Part shown: in pieces, positions 1 to 9,813 of the stretch
Layout: each line of letters begins with the position of its first letter
Position numbering within the stretch: position 1 is the stretch's first letter
NCBI GenBank assembly: GCA_965224105.1
Contig: CBDCYH010000002.1
Location: 1,550,001 to 1,614,000, forward strand
Direction of reading: 5' to 3'
DNA from: CBDCYH01 sp965224105
GTDB taxonomy: Bacteria; Bacteroidota; Rhodothermia; Rhodothermales; JABDKH01
DNA: 64,000 bases
Notes under the pieces: model-generated
The model's database searches: none
Told to the model about the DNA's origin: nothing
The model's input: the letters and a program-made list of their open reading frames with translations, nothing else
Translations under genes and position numbers: made by a program

Positions 1-1222
<1,222 letters not shown>

Positions 1223-1288
1223 AATCCTTACACATACTGGCTCTTACCTACGAATACTCCACGGAAACACCTTCATGTCATCGGTTCT

Positions 1289-1406
<118 letters not shown>

Positions 1407-1410
1407 TTTT

Positions 1411-1446
1411 AAAGCCCCTCCGCTACATGCGGAGGGGCTTTTTTTA
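1411..1446 (+). terminator. Rho-independent terminator of the rrn operon
   Basis: A perfect inverted repeat (AAGCCCCTCCGC, loop TACAT, GCGGAGGGGCTT) is followed by a run of T residues. It starts within five bases of the 5S 3' end and ends the rRNA transcript. Confidence 0.95.
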
Positions 1447-1649
1447 TCCCACTGGATTTCGAAGTATCACCACCCCCCGCCCTCACCCAAAACGCTTCAA
1501 TCCCTACCAGGGCACAATCGCGTGCCGCAACTCAACACCTCTCCCCTCCTACTCGACAACCTTTTTCGCTCACTGCGCTCCAACCCATAGCATCAACCAA
1601 CATTATTGGTTCTTGTGATTGCTATTGCCCCCACTAAACGGAGAAGGAA

Positions 1650-3575
1650 ATGAAATACTCCAATTACCTGTCAGCGGCAAGTATCCTCGGGATACTTCTC
1701 ATGGCAACTATCACTGGCCCCCCAACAAATCAAGCAGGGAAAATTCGTGGCGTGGTAACCGACGCCGCGAGTGGCGAACCAATGCCAGGTGCAAGCGTGG
1801 CTATCGTCGAACTACAAAGGGGCGCCATTACTGACCAAAATGGCGAGTACTTCCTTATCGGTGTGCCCGTAGGTAAATACGATATCCAGGCATCCTTCGT
1901 TGGATTCCAGACAAGCAACGTAACAGGTGTGCTGGTACTCGATCGCCAAACGACTGAGGTCAATTTCGAACTGGAAGAAGGTATCGGATTGGATGAAATC
2001 GTCGTCGAGTACGAAAGACCGCTCATAAAGAGAGACGCCATCGGTGTCCCTCGGGTTATTTCAAGTGACGAATACGACAATGTGCCTAGCAGCAATCGAC
2101 CTAAACGCAAGAGCCGAGTTTTCAATCCAGATGGAGCGATACACGATGAGTACCACATCGCCCCATCGCTATCGGAAGATTACGCGTTCATCGAAGAATC
2201 AGGTTTTCTGGATCCAGCTTCAGAACCGCTTTCCACTTTCTCGATCGATGTGGACGCGGCATCATACTCGAATGCGCGAAGAATGCTAAACGATGGATAC
2301 AGACCCATTCCCGACGCGGTACGAATCGAGGAGTTCATAAATTATTTCGACTACGACTACTCGGAAGAGGAAGGAGAAAAAATAACGCTGGTTACAGAGC
2401 TTGGTCGGGCCCCGTGGCAACATGAGAATCAGCTACTACACATTGGACTGCAGGCGGAACGAGCAAAAGGAGATAGACGACCTTCAAACCTGGTATTCCT
2501 GATTGACGTTTCCGGCTCAATGTCCAGTTACGACAAACTCGATCTCGTTGTCGAGTCGATGAAGCTCCTTACCGAGAATCTGGCGGACGATGATCGAGTC
2601 GCACTTGTTGTGTATGCAGGCGCTGCAGGGGTCGTTCTAAATTCAACCCCCGGAGCCGATAGGTGGATGATCATCAATGCGTTGGATCGACTGCATGCTG
2701 GAGGGACCACTGCTGGCGGTGCTGGGATTAAACTCGCTTACGAGATTGCGTCGGAGAATCTGATTGAGGGAGGAAACAATCGCGTCATCCTTGCCACCGA
2801 CGGTGACTTTAATGTTGGCATCGCAGATACCGGTAGCCTCGTGAAGTTCATCGAAAAGAAGAAGCGAGCGGGGATAGGTCTCACAACCATCGGAGTGGGG
2901 ACCGGCAACCTGAAGGATTCCCGGCTGGAGTCGCTCGCAAACAAAGGCGACGGAAACTACTACTATCTGGACAACCTCGAAGAAGCGCGCAAGGTCTTCG
3001 TGACCGATTTGCTGGGGACTATTTACACGGTCGCGAAAGATGTAAAAATCCAGATCGAGTTTAATCCGAGGCGCGTAAAACAGTACCGGCTCATCGGATA
3101 CGAAAATCGCGCATTGGCCAATAGTGATTTTACTGATGATAAGAAGGACGCGGGCGAGATGGGTTCGGGCCACAGCGTCACTGCGTTGTATGAGATTGTA
3201 CCGAACAAAAGCGGAGAGTCCACCGCAGCGTCTCTTCGCTACCAGAGACAGCAGGTTGGCGAGGGGTTTGACGGTGAGCTTGCGGTGGTTAAGATCAGAT
3301 ACAAGGAGCCGGATGAGGACAAAAGTGTTGCATTAACAGAACGAGTGGTGTCGACCAACCTATCCGCGCGACTGTCAGACAATTTCAGGTTTTCGTCAGC
3401 TGTCGCGATGTACGGAATGCTGTTGAAGGATTCTGATTACAAAGGGTCTACGACTCCGCGGAAGATTCTCAGGATCGCCAAGCAGTCCAGAGGATCCGAT
3501 GAGCACGGCTACCGGAAGGAATTTATTAGGCTTGTTAAGAAGTACGACAAGATGTTGATGGCGGCGGCTGACTGA
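1650..3575 (+). CDS. Secreted vWA-domain protein with N-terminal carboxypeptidase-regulatory domain (YfbK-like)
   Basis: A 641-residue protein. Residues 1-29 form a signal peptide. Residues 31-110 are a carboxypeptidase-regulatory-like beta-sandwich (GVVTDAASGEPMPGASV, then NGEYFLIGVPVGKY). Residues 112-130 read like the start of a TonB-receptor plug (LDEIVVEYERPLIKRD) but no barrel follows. Residues 193-260 match the YfbK N-terminal domain (STFSIDVDAASYSNARRML). A von Willebrand A domain runs from about 280 to 460 with an intact MIDAS, D286-V-S288-G-S290, and the rest matches the YfbK C-terminal domain. Family members are periplasmic or surface proteins thought to bind ligands through a metal-dependent site; the ligand is unknown. 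The start ATG follows GGAGAAGG. The gene is monocistronic between the rrn terminator and a weak hairpin. Confidence 0.9.
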   Translation: MKYSNYLSAASILGILLMATITGPPTNQAGKIRGVVTDAASGEPMPGASVAIVELQRGAITDQNGEYFLIGVPVGKYDIQASFVGFQTSNVTGVLVLDRQTTEVNFELEEGIGLDEIVVEYERPLIKRDAIGVPRVISSDEYDNVPSSNRPKRKSRVFNPDGAIHDEYHIAPSLSEDYAFIEESGFLDPASEPLSTFSIDVDAASYSNARRMLNDGYRPIPDAVRIEEFINYFDYDYSEEEGEKITLVTELGRAPWQHENQLLHIGLQAERAKGDRRPSNLVFLIDVSGSMSSYDKLDLVVESMKLLTENLADDDRVALVVYAGAAGVVLNSTPGADRWMIINALDRLHAGGTTAGGAGIKLAYEIASENLIEGGNNRVILATDGDFNVGIADTGSLVKFIEKKKRAGIGLTTIGVGTGNLKDSRLESLANKGDGNYYYLDNLEEARKVFVTDLLGTIYTVAKDVKIQIEFNPRRVKQYRLIGYENRALANSDFTDDKKDAGEMGSGHSVTALYEIVPNKSGESTAASLRYQRQQVGEGFDGELAVVKIRYKEPDEDKSVALTERVVSTNLSARLSDNFRFSSAVAMYGMLLKDSDYKGSTTPRKILRIAKQSRGSDEHGYRKEFIRLVKKYDKMLMAAAD

Positions 3576-3591
3576 GCATGGTTTCCACGTG

Positions 3592-3622
3592 TATCGGGAG
3601 GTGTTATTTGCACCTCCCCGAT
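3592..3622 (+). terminator. Possible terminator hairpin after the vWA gene
   Basis: ATCGGGAGGTG pairs with CACCTCCCCGAT around a seven-base loop, with one bulged base, 17 bases after the vWA stop. It is GC-rich but has no clear T run, so it may be a weak or Rho-assisted terminator. Confidence 0.4.
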
Positions 3623-3696
3623 GTAGGTTAGAATCTGGCCGACTTCAATTCGCCCCGGATCTCTATGCATCGTCAGGTATTGTTTATCTAGAGAGC

Positions 3697-3918
3697 CTAT
3701 TTTCGCTTTTCATATCGAAGCCAGAACGGATCGATGCTCAGAATCTTTGCCAAGTCATCGACTGCCTGCTCGCTTGGAGCTGCATTGTCCTTCTCGATCA
3801 TTTGGAGGTCGGTCCAAGTGAGGCCTACCATTTCCGCCAGTTGATCGCGCGAAATTCCCATTTTCCTCCGAAGTAATAGAACGCGCTCACCAATGCCATC
3901 ATAGAAAATCTGCGCCAT
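3697..3918 (-). CDS. XRE-family helix-turn-helix regulator
   Basis: A 73-residue protein that is almost entirely one HTH_3 (Cro/CI) domain: LRRKMGISRDQLAEMVGLTW forms helices 1-3 and DLQMIEKDNAAPSEQAVDDLA forms the recognition and following helices. There is no effector domain, so it probably acts as a small DNA-binding repressor. It lies 64 bases downstream of the HsdR_N-type gene on the same strand and is plausibly co-transcribed with it, as small XRE proteins often are with toxin or restriction-like genes. Its target is unknown. Confidence 0.85.
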   Translation of the reverse strand: MAQIFYDGIGERVLLLRRKMGISRDQLAEMVGLTWTDLQMIEKDNAAPSEQAVDDLAKILSIDPFWLRYEKRK

Positions 3919-3982
3919 CAGAGTGGCCTCAGCTCGGGTGTCGGCAAACGCTCTCGACTGGAAATATATATTCCGTCATTTC

Positions 3983-4756
3983 TCACAGTTGCTTTGCTTT
4001 TCTGGCCGCTTCTTTTCTTGCACGCCTTTTTGCAGCGCGTTTGATTTTCACCTGCGCATCCTTCGCTTTCTCATTCTCAATAACATCACGCTTTAGGATT
4101 TGACCTTCGATAATTACGGCTAGGTCTTCTTTAGACACCTTGATTTCCGGGAAGTGCTTTCGGAACTCGCGGCGTACAACGGAAACCACAGAATCATTGA
4201 GTAAGAACTGGGCGATTGTGTAAGGATTCATCAACAAGGCATGTTGGTGGTAGGCGTCCATTGCACCTTCATGAATCGCTTCGCGCGACAACAGAAACAC
4301 CTTCTTTTTGTCATCATCCTTCCGCAAATCAATATCCAGAATCGAAAAACTCGCCACCTCTTCCGTTTTCACTGGTTTTGAGAATTTCACGCGGTGGAGT
4401 TGCCAGGAAATACTATTCGTTAAGACAACCCATTCAACACCCTCTTTGGACGCATAATTAATCGCTTGTCGAAGGTGCGTTGCACTTAGATCAACTCCCG
4501 CAGCTTTCACCTCGATGAGGTATTTGATTTTGTCGTCTATCTTGACTGCAAGATCGCAAAACGTTCCTCGTATCTGATACTCACCCGTCAATTCGAGATA
4601 TTTGTCGTAACCGAAAACGTCAGCCAACATGTCCTTTACGACTGTGACCGTATCCGCTTCGGAGACATCGCGCTCACGAAGGCTGCGAACCACTTTCTGG
4701 TATTTTTTTAAACCAATTCGTATCCGTTCAAACGTTCGCTTCGATATTCTGATCAT
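3983..4756 (-). CDS. Solitary type I restriction HsdR N-terminal-domain protein (PD-(D/E)XK fold)
   Basis: A 257-residue protein with the HsdR_N nuclease-fold core: D68 in GTFCDLAVKIDDK, E82-V-K84 in YLIEVKAAG, and Q97 in HLRQAINYA match the motif order of PD-(D/E)XK nucleases. It has no helicase domain, and no HsdM or HsdS gene is near. The C terminus (about 225-257) is a Lys/Arg/Ala-rich helix that may bind nucleic acid. The ATG at 4756 is preferred over an in-frame one 93 bases upstream because AAAGAGG precedes it at normal spacing. Such solitary proteins are common and are usually left without a function; here an XRE regulator follows. A defence or DNA-processing role is inference. Confidence 0.75.
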   Translation of the reverse strand: MIRISKRTFERIRIGLKKYQKVVRSLRERDVSEADTVTVVKDMLADVFGYDKYLELTGEYQIRGTFCDLAVKIDDKIKYLIEVKAAGVDLSATHLRQAINYASKEGVEWVVLTNSISWQLHRVKFSKPVKTEEVASFSILDIDLRKDDDKKKVFLLSREAIHEGAMDAYHQHALLMNPYTIAQFLLNDSVVSVVRREFRKHFPEIKVSKEDLAVIIEGQILKRDVIENEKAKDAQVKIKRAAKRRARKEAARKAKQL

Positions 4757-4931
4757 GTGGGTGCCTCTTTGCAATATTCCGGTCTGAACCAAGATACGAT
4801 TCACGCTGCAATGCCGAAGCATGTACCAAGCATCACTATACTCTATCAAATCGTTGAATACGATTGCGGGGGTGATAGGAGATTGGTTCGGCGCGTCCGT
4901 AATTTGATCGGCGACTGATTACACATTACTA

Positions 4932-5438
4932 ATGCCAAAATATATCCTTGCCAAACCTTGCCTCATAGGCATCACTGGGACGTCAACGCTGCACGAATGG
5001 ACCGCAACCTCCAGCTCCGTTTCCGGCGTCGTCGAAGCTGAATCAGCAAACAACGTTTTGCAAACTGTCTCCGCGGCTACCATCGAATGTGACGCCGCAA
5101 CACTTGACGGCGACCAAGCGACCATGAACAAGAAAATGCGTGAGGCGCTTGATGCCGGATCCCATCCAGCTATCACATTTGTACTATCCGAGGCAACCGT
5201 TGGGGAGGTGTTCGTCCAGGCAACGGGCGTTCTTACCGTTGCGGGTGTATCCAGGGAGATTCCAGTCTCAGCAGTTATCGATTACGGCGACGACGACACG
5301 CTCAAACTCACGGGAAGTTTTTCGGTGAAAATGTCAGACTTCGACATCAGTCCCCCTACAGCAATCTTTGGTACACTGAAGGCTGGCAACCCGGTTGACA
5401 TTGCATTCATACTCTCACTTAGAAGTGACGCCAAATAG
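4932..5438 (+). CDS. YceI-like lipid-binding-fold protein without a signal peptide
   Basis: A 168-residue protein whose whole length matches the YceI beta-barrel: an N-terminal TGTSTLHEWT motif, then a MNKKMREALDAGSHPAITF segment typical of the family, then a C-terminal strand pair ending GNPVDIAFIL. YceI proteins bind isoprenoid-type lipids in a long barrel and are normally exported. Here the reading frame begins inside the first barrel strand, and an in-frame TGA at 4905 excludes an upstream signal peptide. The protein should therefore be cytoplasmic, or truncated relative to its relatives. It converges with the DUF58 gene, leaving only 2 bases between stops. Confidence 0.8.
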   Translation: MPKYILAKPCLIGITGTSTLHEWTATSSSVSGVVEAESANNVLQTVSAATIECDAATLDGDQATMNKKMREALDAGSHPAITFVLSEATVGEVFVQATGVLTVAGVSREIPVSAVIDYGDDDTLKLTGSFSVKMSDFDISPPTAIFGTLKAGNPVDIAFILSLRSDAK

Positions 5439-5440
5439 AT

Positions 5441-6766
5441 CTACAACATCCGCCGGGCTTTGATCTCCAGGTACATGTTGATTGCGTTAACCGTAAGCTC
5501 GGTGGGGCGTGTGAGCAGCGACATGATCCCGTGTCGTTTGAGCTCGGACACGATTTCCTTTTTCTCCATCGCAAACTGTTCAGCTACCGCCTTGATGTAA
5601 ACATCCTCCATGGATTCCGGCCGGCCCCCCAGCCTCGCCTCCAACTCGGTGTTGCTGAAAAACACCACCACCACGAGATGCCGCCGTGCAAGAATGCGCA
5701 GATACGGCAGCTGCCGCCGCATCCCCGAGACCGACTCGAAGTTCGTAAACAACAACAACAAACTGCGCGTTGCCGCGCGTCGGCGGACCTCTGCGACCAA
5801 CGACTGGTATCCGGTCTCTTTGAAATCCGTGTCCTGCGCGTACAAGGCGTGCAGCAACTTGCCCATCTGATCCGCGCGCTTCGACGCGGGGATGCTCGTC
5901 GACACCTTATCAGAAAAAGTAATCAGCCCGGCCTTGTCTTCTTTTATTATCGAGACGTTCGCCAGCGCGAGTGACGCGTTGATGGAGTAGTCCAGCAACG
6001 TCAAACCCTCGAACGGCATTTTCATAACCCGGCCGACGTCGATGCAGCAGTAGACCTTCTGCGAGCGCTCATCCATAAACTGATTCACCATCAGCTTGCG
6101 GCTCCGCGCCGTGGCCTTCCAGTTGATCGTCCGCTGGTCGTCGCCGCGAACATACGGGCGGATCTGATCAAACTCCATCGAATGGCCAAGCCGCCGGATC
6201 TGCTTTATCCCCAGCTCGGAAAGCCTGTCCGATGTAGCCATCAGCGCGTACTTGCGCATCTGGATGAAGGAGGGATAGACGGGCACATCCGCATCTCGAC
6301 TAAACTGATACCGCCGCTGCACCAGACCTAGTGGGCTCTCGCAGTAGACATTAACCGCGCCGAAATTGAAAACGCCGCGTTCGGTCGGGCGGAGCGAGTA
6401 GCGAAGGACCTCGGTGCCGTTCGGCTGCATCCGCAGATCAAAACCACCATCGCGAATCTGAAATTGCTTCGGCGTTTCGTCAATCACGGTGGTGCGCGTC
6501 GCGAATGGATAGCCACTGGACAGAGCCACGTCAATCTGGTTTGGGTCACCGTTCGACAACCTGTTCGGAACGACGCGAGTTGCATCCATCCGCTTCCGAC
6601 GGAACAGCAGCACGACATCGGCAACAGCTAGCGCAACCAGAGATACCAACGCGACCTGCGCGACGACAAACAACATCGGCACAAAGAACGCCGCCACAAA
6701 AAGTAGCACGACCAGCGTGCAGCCAACGAAGAATCTGTTAGTCAGAAAAAGGTCGCGCAGCCACAT
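5441..6766 (-). CDS. DUF58 domain protein of the MoxR cluster
   Basis: A 441-residue protein. Two membrane segments lie within residues 8-50, followed by an immunoglobulin-like region and the DUF58 signature VRGDDQRTINWKATAR. After that comes a vWA-like fold (VYCCIDVGRVMKMPFEG, with a degenerate MIDAS). DUF58 proteins are the usual partners of MoxR AAA+ ATPases and are thought to present substrates or to act in envelope-protein assembly. It begins one base after the MoxR gene ends, so the two are translationally coupled, and it is the last gene of a six-gene run. Confidence 0.9.
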   Translation of the reverse strand: MWLRDLFLTNRFFVGCTLVVLLFVAAFFVPMLFVVAQVALVSLVALAVADVVLLFRRKRMDATRVVPNRLSNGDPNQIDVALSSGYPFATRTTVIDETPKQFQIRDGGFDLRMQPNGTEVLRYSLRPTERGVFNFGAVNVYCESPLGLVQRRYQFSRDADVPVYPSFIQMRKYALMATSDRLSELGIKQIRRLGHSMEFDQIRPYVRGDDQRTINWKATARSRKLMVNQFMDERSQKVYCCIDVGRVMKMPFEGLTLLDYSINASLALANVSIIKEDKAGLITFSDKVSTSIPASKRADQMGKLLHALYAQDTDFKETGYQSLVAEVRRRAATRSLLLLFTNFESVSGMRRQLPYLRILARRHLVVVVFFSNTELEARLGGRPESMEDVYIKAVAEQFAMEKKEIVSELKRHGIMSLLTRPTELTVNAINMYLEIKARRML

Positions 6767-6767
6767 G

Positions 6768-7751
6768 TCAACGGGGGACGTCTATCTGCGAGATTGCTTT
6801 GCCCATAACATCAGCGGTAGTCAGTCCCTCCAGCTCGGCTTCCGGTGTGAGGATTACCCTGTGTCCAAGCACGGGGTGTGCAACTTCACGGACATCCTCT
6901 GGTGTTACAAACGCGCGCCCGTCGAGACCGGCGATGGCCTTCGCCGCAACGAGAATCCCCATGGAAGCTCGCGGCGAACCACCCACGTACAGCGACGCAT
7001 TGTTGCGCGTCTTGGAAACGATCTGCGTGATGTATTCGATAACCGGCTGGTCGACGTGAATCCTGGTGACGAGGTCCTGACAGTGTAGCAACTCGTCTCC
7101 GTGCACCACCGCACGCACGATGGCCGGATCGTTTTGGTTACCGCGTTTGTGATATTCCGACAGCAATCTCGTTTCGTCTGCGAGGTCGGGATAGGGGACG
7201 TCGATTTTCATGAGGAACCTGTCGAGCTGCGCTTCCGGCAGACGGTACGTGCCCTCATGCTCGATCGGATTCTGCGTTGCTACTACAAAAAACGGGGGAG
7301 GCAGTTTGTAGGTCGTGCCGTCGAACGTAACCTGCCGCTCCTCCATAACCTCGAAGAGCGCCGCCTGGGTTTTTGCGGGAGACCGATTGATTTCATCAAC
7401 CAGCACCAGGTTGGCGAAGATCGGTCCCTTCTTGTACTCGAAGGTAGACTTAGATTGGTCGAACACAGATGTCCCGAGTATATCCGCAGGCATGAGGTCC
7501 GGCGTGAATTGAATCCGCGAGAAGGAACTGTCAATGGACCGCGCAAGCAGTTTTGCCGTCATTGTCTTCGCCACCCCCGGCACACCTTCGATTAGCGCGT
7601 GGCCCCTCGCGAGCAGAGTGGCGAGCAGCAGGTCGATAAGGCGATCCTGGCCGACAATAATTTTCCCGATCTCTCCCCTGATTTTCTGAGCAGCTTCCCG
7701 AACAGGTTGGAGGTCCAGGCTTTGGGGCATCATGTTTTGTTCGGGTTCCAT
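6768..7751 (-). CDS. MoxR-family AAA+ ATPase
   Basis: A 327-residue AAA+ protein. Walker A is GVPGVAKT (56-63), Walker B is LVLVDEIN (D119, E120), and the MoxR-type pre-sensor loop KTQAALFEVMEERQVTFDG follows, then sensor 1 in VVATQNPIEHEGTYRLPEAQ. MoxR ATPases act as chaperones that mature metalloenzymes or envelope complexes. All key residues are present and the length is normal. It sits between the DUF4350 and DUF58 genes with gaps of 12 and 1 bases, so the cluster is one transcription unit. Confidence 0.95.
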   Translation of the reverse strand: MEPEQNMMPQSLDLQPVREAAQKIRGEIGKIIVGQDRLIDLLLATLLARGHALIEGVPGVAKTMTAKLLARSIDSSFSRIQFTPDLMPADILGTSVFDQSKSTFEYKKGPIFANLVLVDEINRSPAKTQAALFEVMEERQVTFDGTTYKLPPPFFVVATQNPIEHEGTYRLPEAQLDRFLMKIDVPYPDLADETRLLSEYHKRGNQNDPAIVRAVVHGDELLHCQDLVTRIHVDQPVIEYITQIVSKTRNNASLYVGGSPRASMGILVAAKAIAGLDGRAFVTPEDVREVAHPVLGHRVILTPEAELEGLTTADVMGKAISQIDVPR

Positions 7752-7763
7752 AGGTAGGCTAGG

Positions 7764-9041
7764 TTACTTGGTCGAGGCCTGGTAAAAGGTGTCGATCGCT
7801 TTTGAGAGTTCCAGTAAGTCTTTTTGGCTGATGTGTTTTCCGTCGAAGCGCAAGATAGCCTGAACCATTGTCTCCACGACAGATTCGGGCGCACCTGATT
7901 TCTGGGCTACAGACTTCACATCCAAATTCCTGGCCGTTTCGCTATTTAGTCGACCAGTATTTTTCATCCGTACGTTCGAGCGGAGGAAATCGCCGAGGTA
8001 GGACAACTTCTTTCGGGCAAGATCCGCGTTGTCACGTCGCTGATGATATAGTCGCCCGACTGTTTCTACAAAGACAAGCGTCTCGTTGCGCGGTGGTTCG
8101 ACAATCGGCACTGCGCGTTGTCTGCGACGGGCCCGCACAAAGATGAAAAGCAATAGCGACAGGATGCCCACAAACCACGCCGACCGCAATCCTCGATTCA
8201 TCAGGATGAAGCGCAGCGGAGTCGACGCAAAGCGCCCGGCATTTGGGCGGAAGTATTCACTGAACACCGTCTTTCGGACGGGCAGGTGGGACAGGGCTGC
8301 CTGTGCCCAGCGAGCGTCGCGCGGTTGTGACAAGGCGTAGTTGGTGAAAGCGTACGGCGCCGTTGTGACGAAAATTGTACCGGCACCAAGCTCTTTGCGA
8401 ATCATAATCATCGTTTCCTCAACACTATCTTCTTCGTCTTTGTCCGTTTGGCTAACGACATCGCACCCGATCTCATCAGTTTCATAAAACGAGGTACGGA
8501 CAAACGCTTTGACGATGGGGAATTCGCGCTGCAGGTTTGAAGCACTGAATCGTGCAGCCACGTGTGATGTATCGGAAACCGACCCTGTGACGAGCGCCAG
8601 TCGGTTGAACCTGTCACGCCTGTAGAGGAGCTCGAGAGAATCGGCAAGCGGTCCGTCGATGCGTTCGGCTGCAATAAACAAGTTACTGCCCTTGCTCACG
8701 TAGTCAAGCAAAAGTTTGGTATCGTACGGATCGATGGTGAGATCGGCGGGTCCACCGACGTCTTCCAATGCGGATGAGATGATGACGAGGTTGGCGAGTT
8801 CTTCTTCGCCCTCCAAATCGCGGATGAGTTCGTAGAGCGGTCTGTCGGAGAAGGTTACCGCTTCGTTGGGAAAGATGTCTTCTGCCAACTCCGCAAGTAT
8901 CGAAATACCATACGCGTTGGTATTGCCGGAGTAGAACGAGGGGATCCAACTCACCTGCTCGCCCTGTCTGTACTCCATGAGGAAATACAAAAATACGAGC
9001 AACACGGTAACGCCGATCCAGAGGTATTTATACAGACGCAT
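7764..9041 (-). CDS. DUF4350 domain membrane protein
   Basis: A 425-residue protein with an N-terminal membrane anchor (residues 4-20, LWIGVTVLLVFLYFLME). A GATase-like DUF4350 domain follows (SFYSGNTNAYGISILAELAE to TAPYAFTNYALS), then a second membrane helix (WFVGILSLLLFIFV) and a cytoplasmic helical C terminus. The ATG at 9041 follows GGAGGAGCAAG, an excellent ribosome-binding site inside the end of the upstream gene; the two coding regions overlap by 14 bases. The family is known almost only from MoxR/DUF58/DUF4129 clusters and has no assigned activity. Confidence 0.85.
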   Translation of the reverse strand: MRLYKYLWIGVTVLLVFLYFLMEYRQGEQVSWIPSFYSGNTNAYGISILAELAEDIFPNEAVTFSDRPLYELIRDLEGEEELANLVIISSALEDVGGPADLTIDPYDTKLLLDYVSKGSNLFIAAERIDGPLADSLELLYRRDRFNRLALVTGSVSDTSHVAARFSASNLQREFPIVKAFVRTSFYETDEIGCDVVSQTDKDEEDSVEETMIMIRKELGAGTIFVTTAPYAFTNYALSQPRDARWAQAALSHLPVRKTVFSEYFRPNAGRFASTPLRFILMNRGLRSAWFVGILSLLLFIFVRARRRQRAVPIVEPPRNETLVFVETVGRLYHQRRDNADLARKKLSYLGDFLRSNVRMKNTGRLNSETARNLDVKSVAQKSGAPESVVETMVQAILRFDGKHISQKDLLELSKAIDTFYQASTK

Positions 9042-9777
9042 CTTGCTCCTCCGGCACGAAGTTATCAATCCGCGATTCGAATGCTTCGAACTCCTGCGCG
9101 ACGAGGTCATGCCACTTTTCCTCGACGGGTGCCCCTCCGTACCAGCAATAGTCAAAGAGATTGGTGATGCGTGCGAAGGCACCGGCTAGGCGGTTGCCGT
9201 GGCCCGCGCGGAGCTCGCGCACATACTGTCTGTTGGTTTTATCGCGCTTCCAATCAATATAGTCCAGTGCTGAAAGTTTTTTCAGGAGGCGCAGGTAGCG
9301 ATAGCGGGTTGCACTGCGGTAGTCTCCATCCCGCAATGCTGTCTGGAGTAGCTGATCCAGGTCGACCTCTTTGATGTCCAGCACCTCAACACCTGGAGTT
9401 GTGTGTATGTTGTGTGGTCGGGTGAAAAATTTTTCTCTTCTCCCCGAGATTATCACAAACGCGGCAAAGCAGATTAAACCGATGAGAAGAAGCCATCCCG
9501 TTAGGGTCCAGCCCGTCTCCGATCCGAAGATCATTGCGAGCAGGTCCTCAAACTTTCCCCACAGATATTCGGCGAGCGAGGTGCCGGATCGTCGCACGTT
9601 TGCATCGTACTGATGTTGTGGCTGGGCAATGAGATCCTGATACTTTTCAGTATCGAAAGTCCGCAACTCGACTTGCACGGAATCGGATAACCCTGTCGTG
9701 ATCGGTTGTGCACGCGCAGCGAGCGTTGGCGCGAAAAGAGTAATAAGGATGAGTACGAACTTAGCCGCGAGACTCAT
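9028..9777 (-). CDS. DUF4129 domain protein of the MoxR cluster
   Basis: About 249 residues from the ATG at 9777. An in-frame ATG at 9813, directly after the stop of the preceding gene, is the alternative start. The N terminus is a signal peptide (MSLAAKFVLILITLFAPTLA). A periplasmic segment, a membrane helix (WLLLIGLICFAAFVIIS) and a cytoplasmic DUF4129 region follow (YRYLRLLKKL, then the family-typical FDYCWYGGAP near the C terminus). DUF4129 proteins accompany MoxR and transglutaminase-like proteins, and their molecular role is unknown. Confidence 0.85.
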   Translation of the reverse strand: MSLAAKFVLILITLFAPTLAARAQPITTGLSDSVQVELRTFDTEKYQDLIAQPQHQYDANVRRSGTSLAEYLWGKFEDLLAMIFGSETGWTLTGWLLLIGLICFAAFVIISGRREKFFTRPHNIHTTPGVEVLDIKEVDLDQLLQTALRDGDYRSATRYRYLRLLKKLSALDYIDWKRDKTNRQYVRELRAGHGNRLAGAFARITNLFDYCWYGGAPVEEKWHDLVAQEFEAFESRIDNFVPEEQDASV

Positions 9778-9813
9778 CCGCAGATATGTTACTCCTTGTG
9801 CGGGAAGGTGCAT

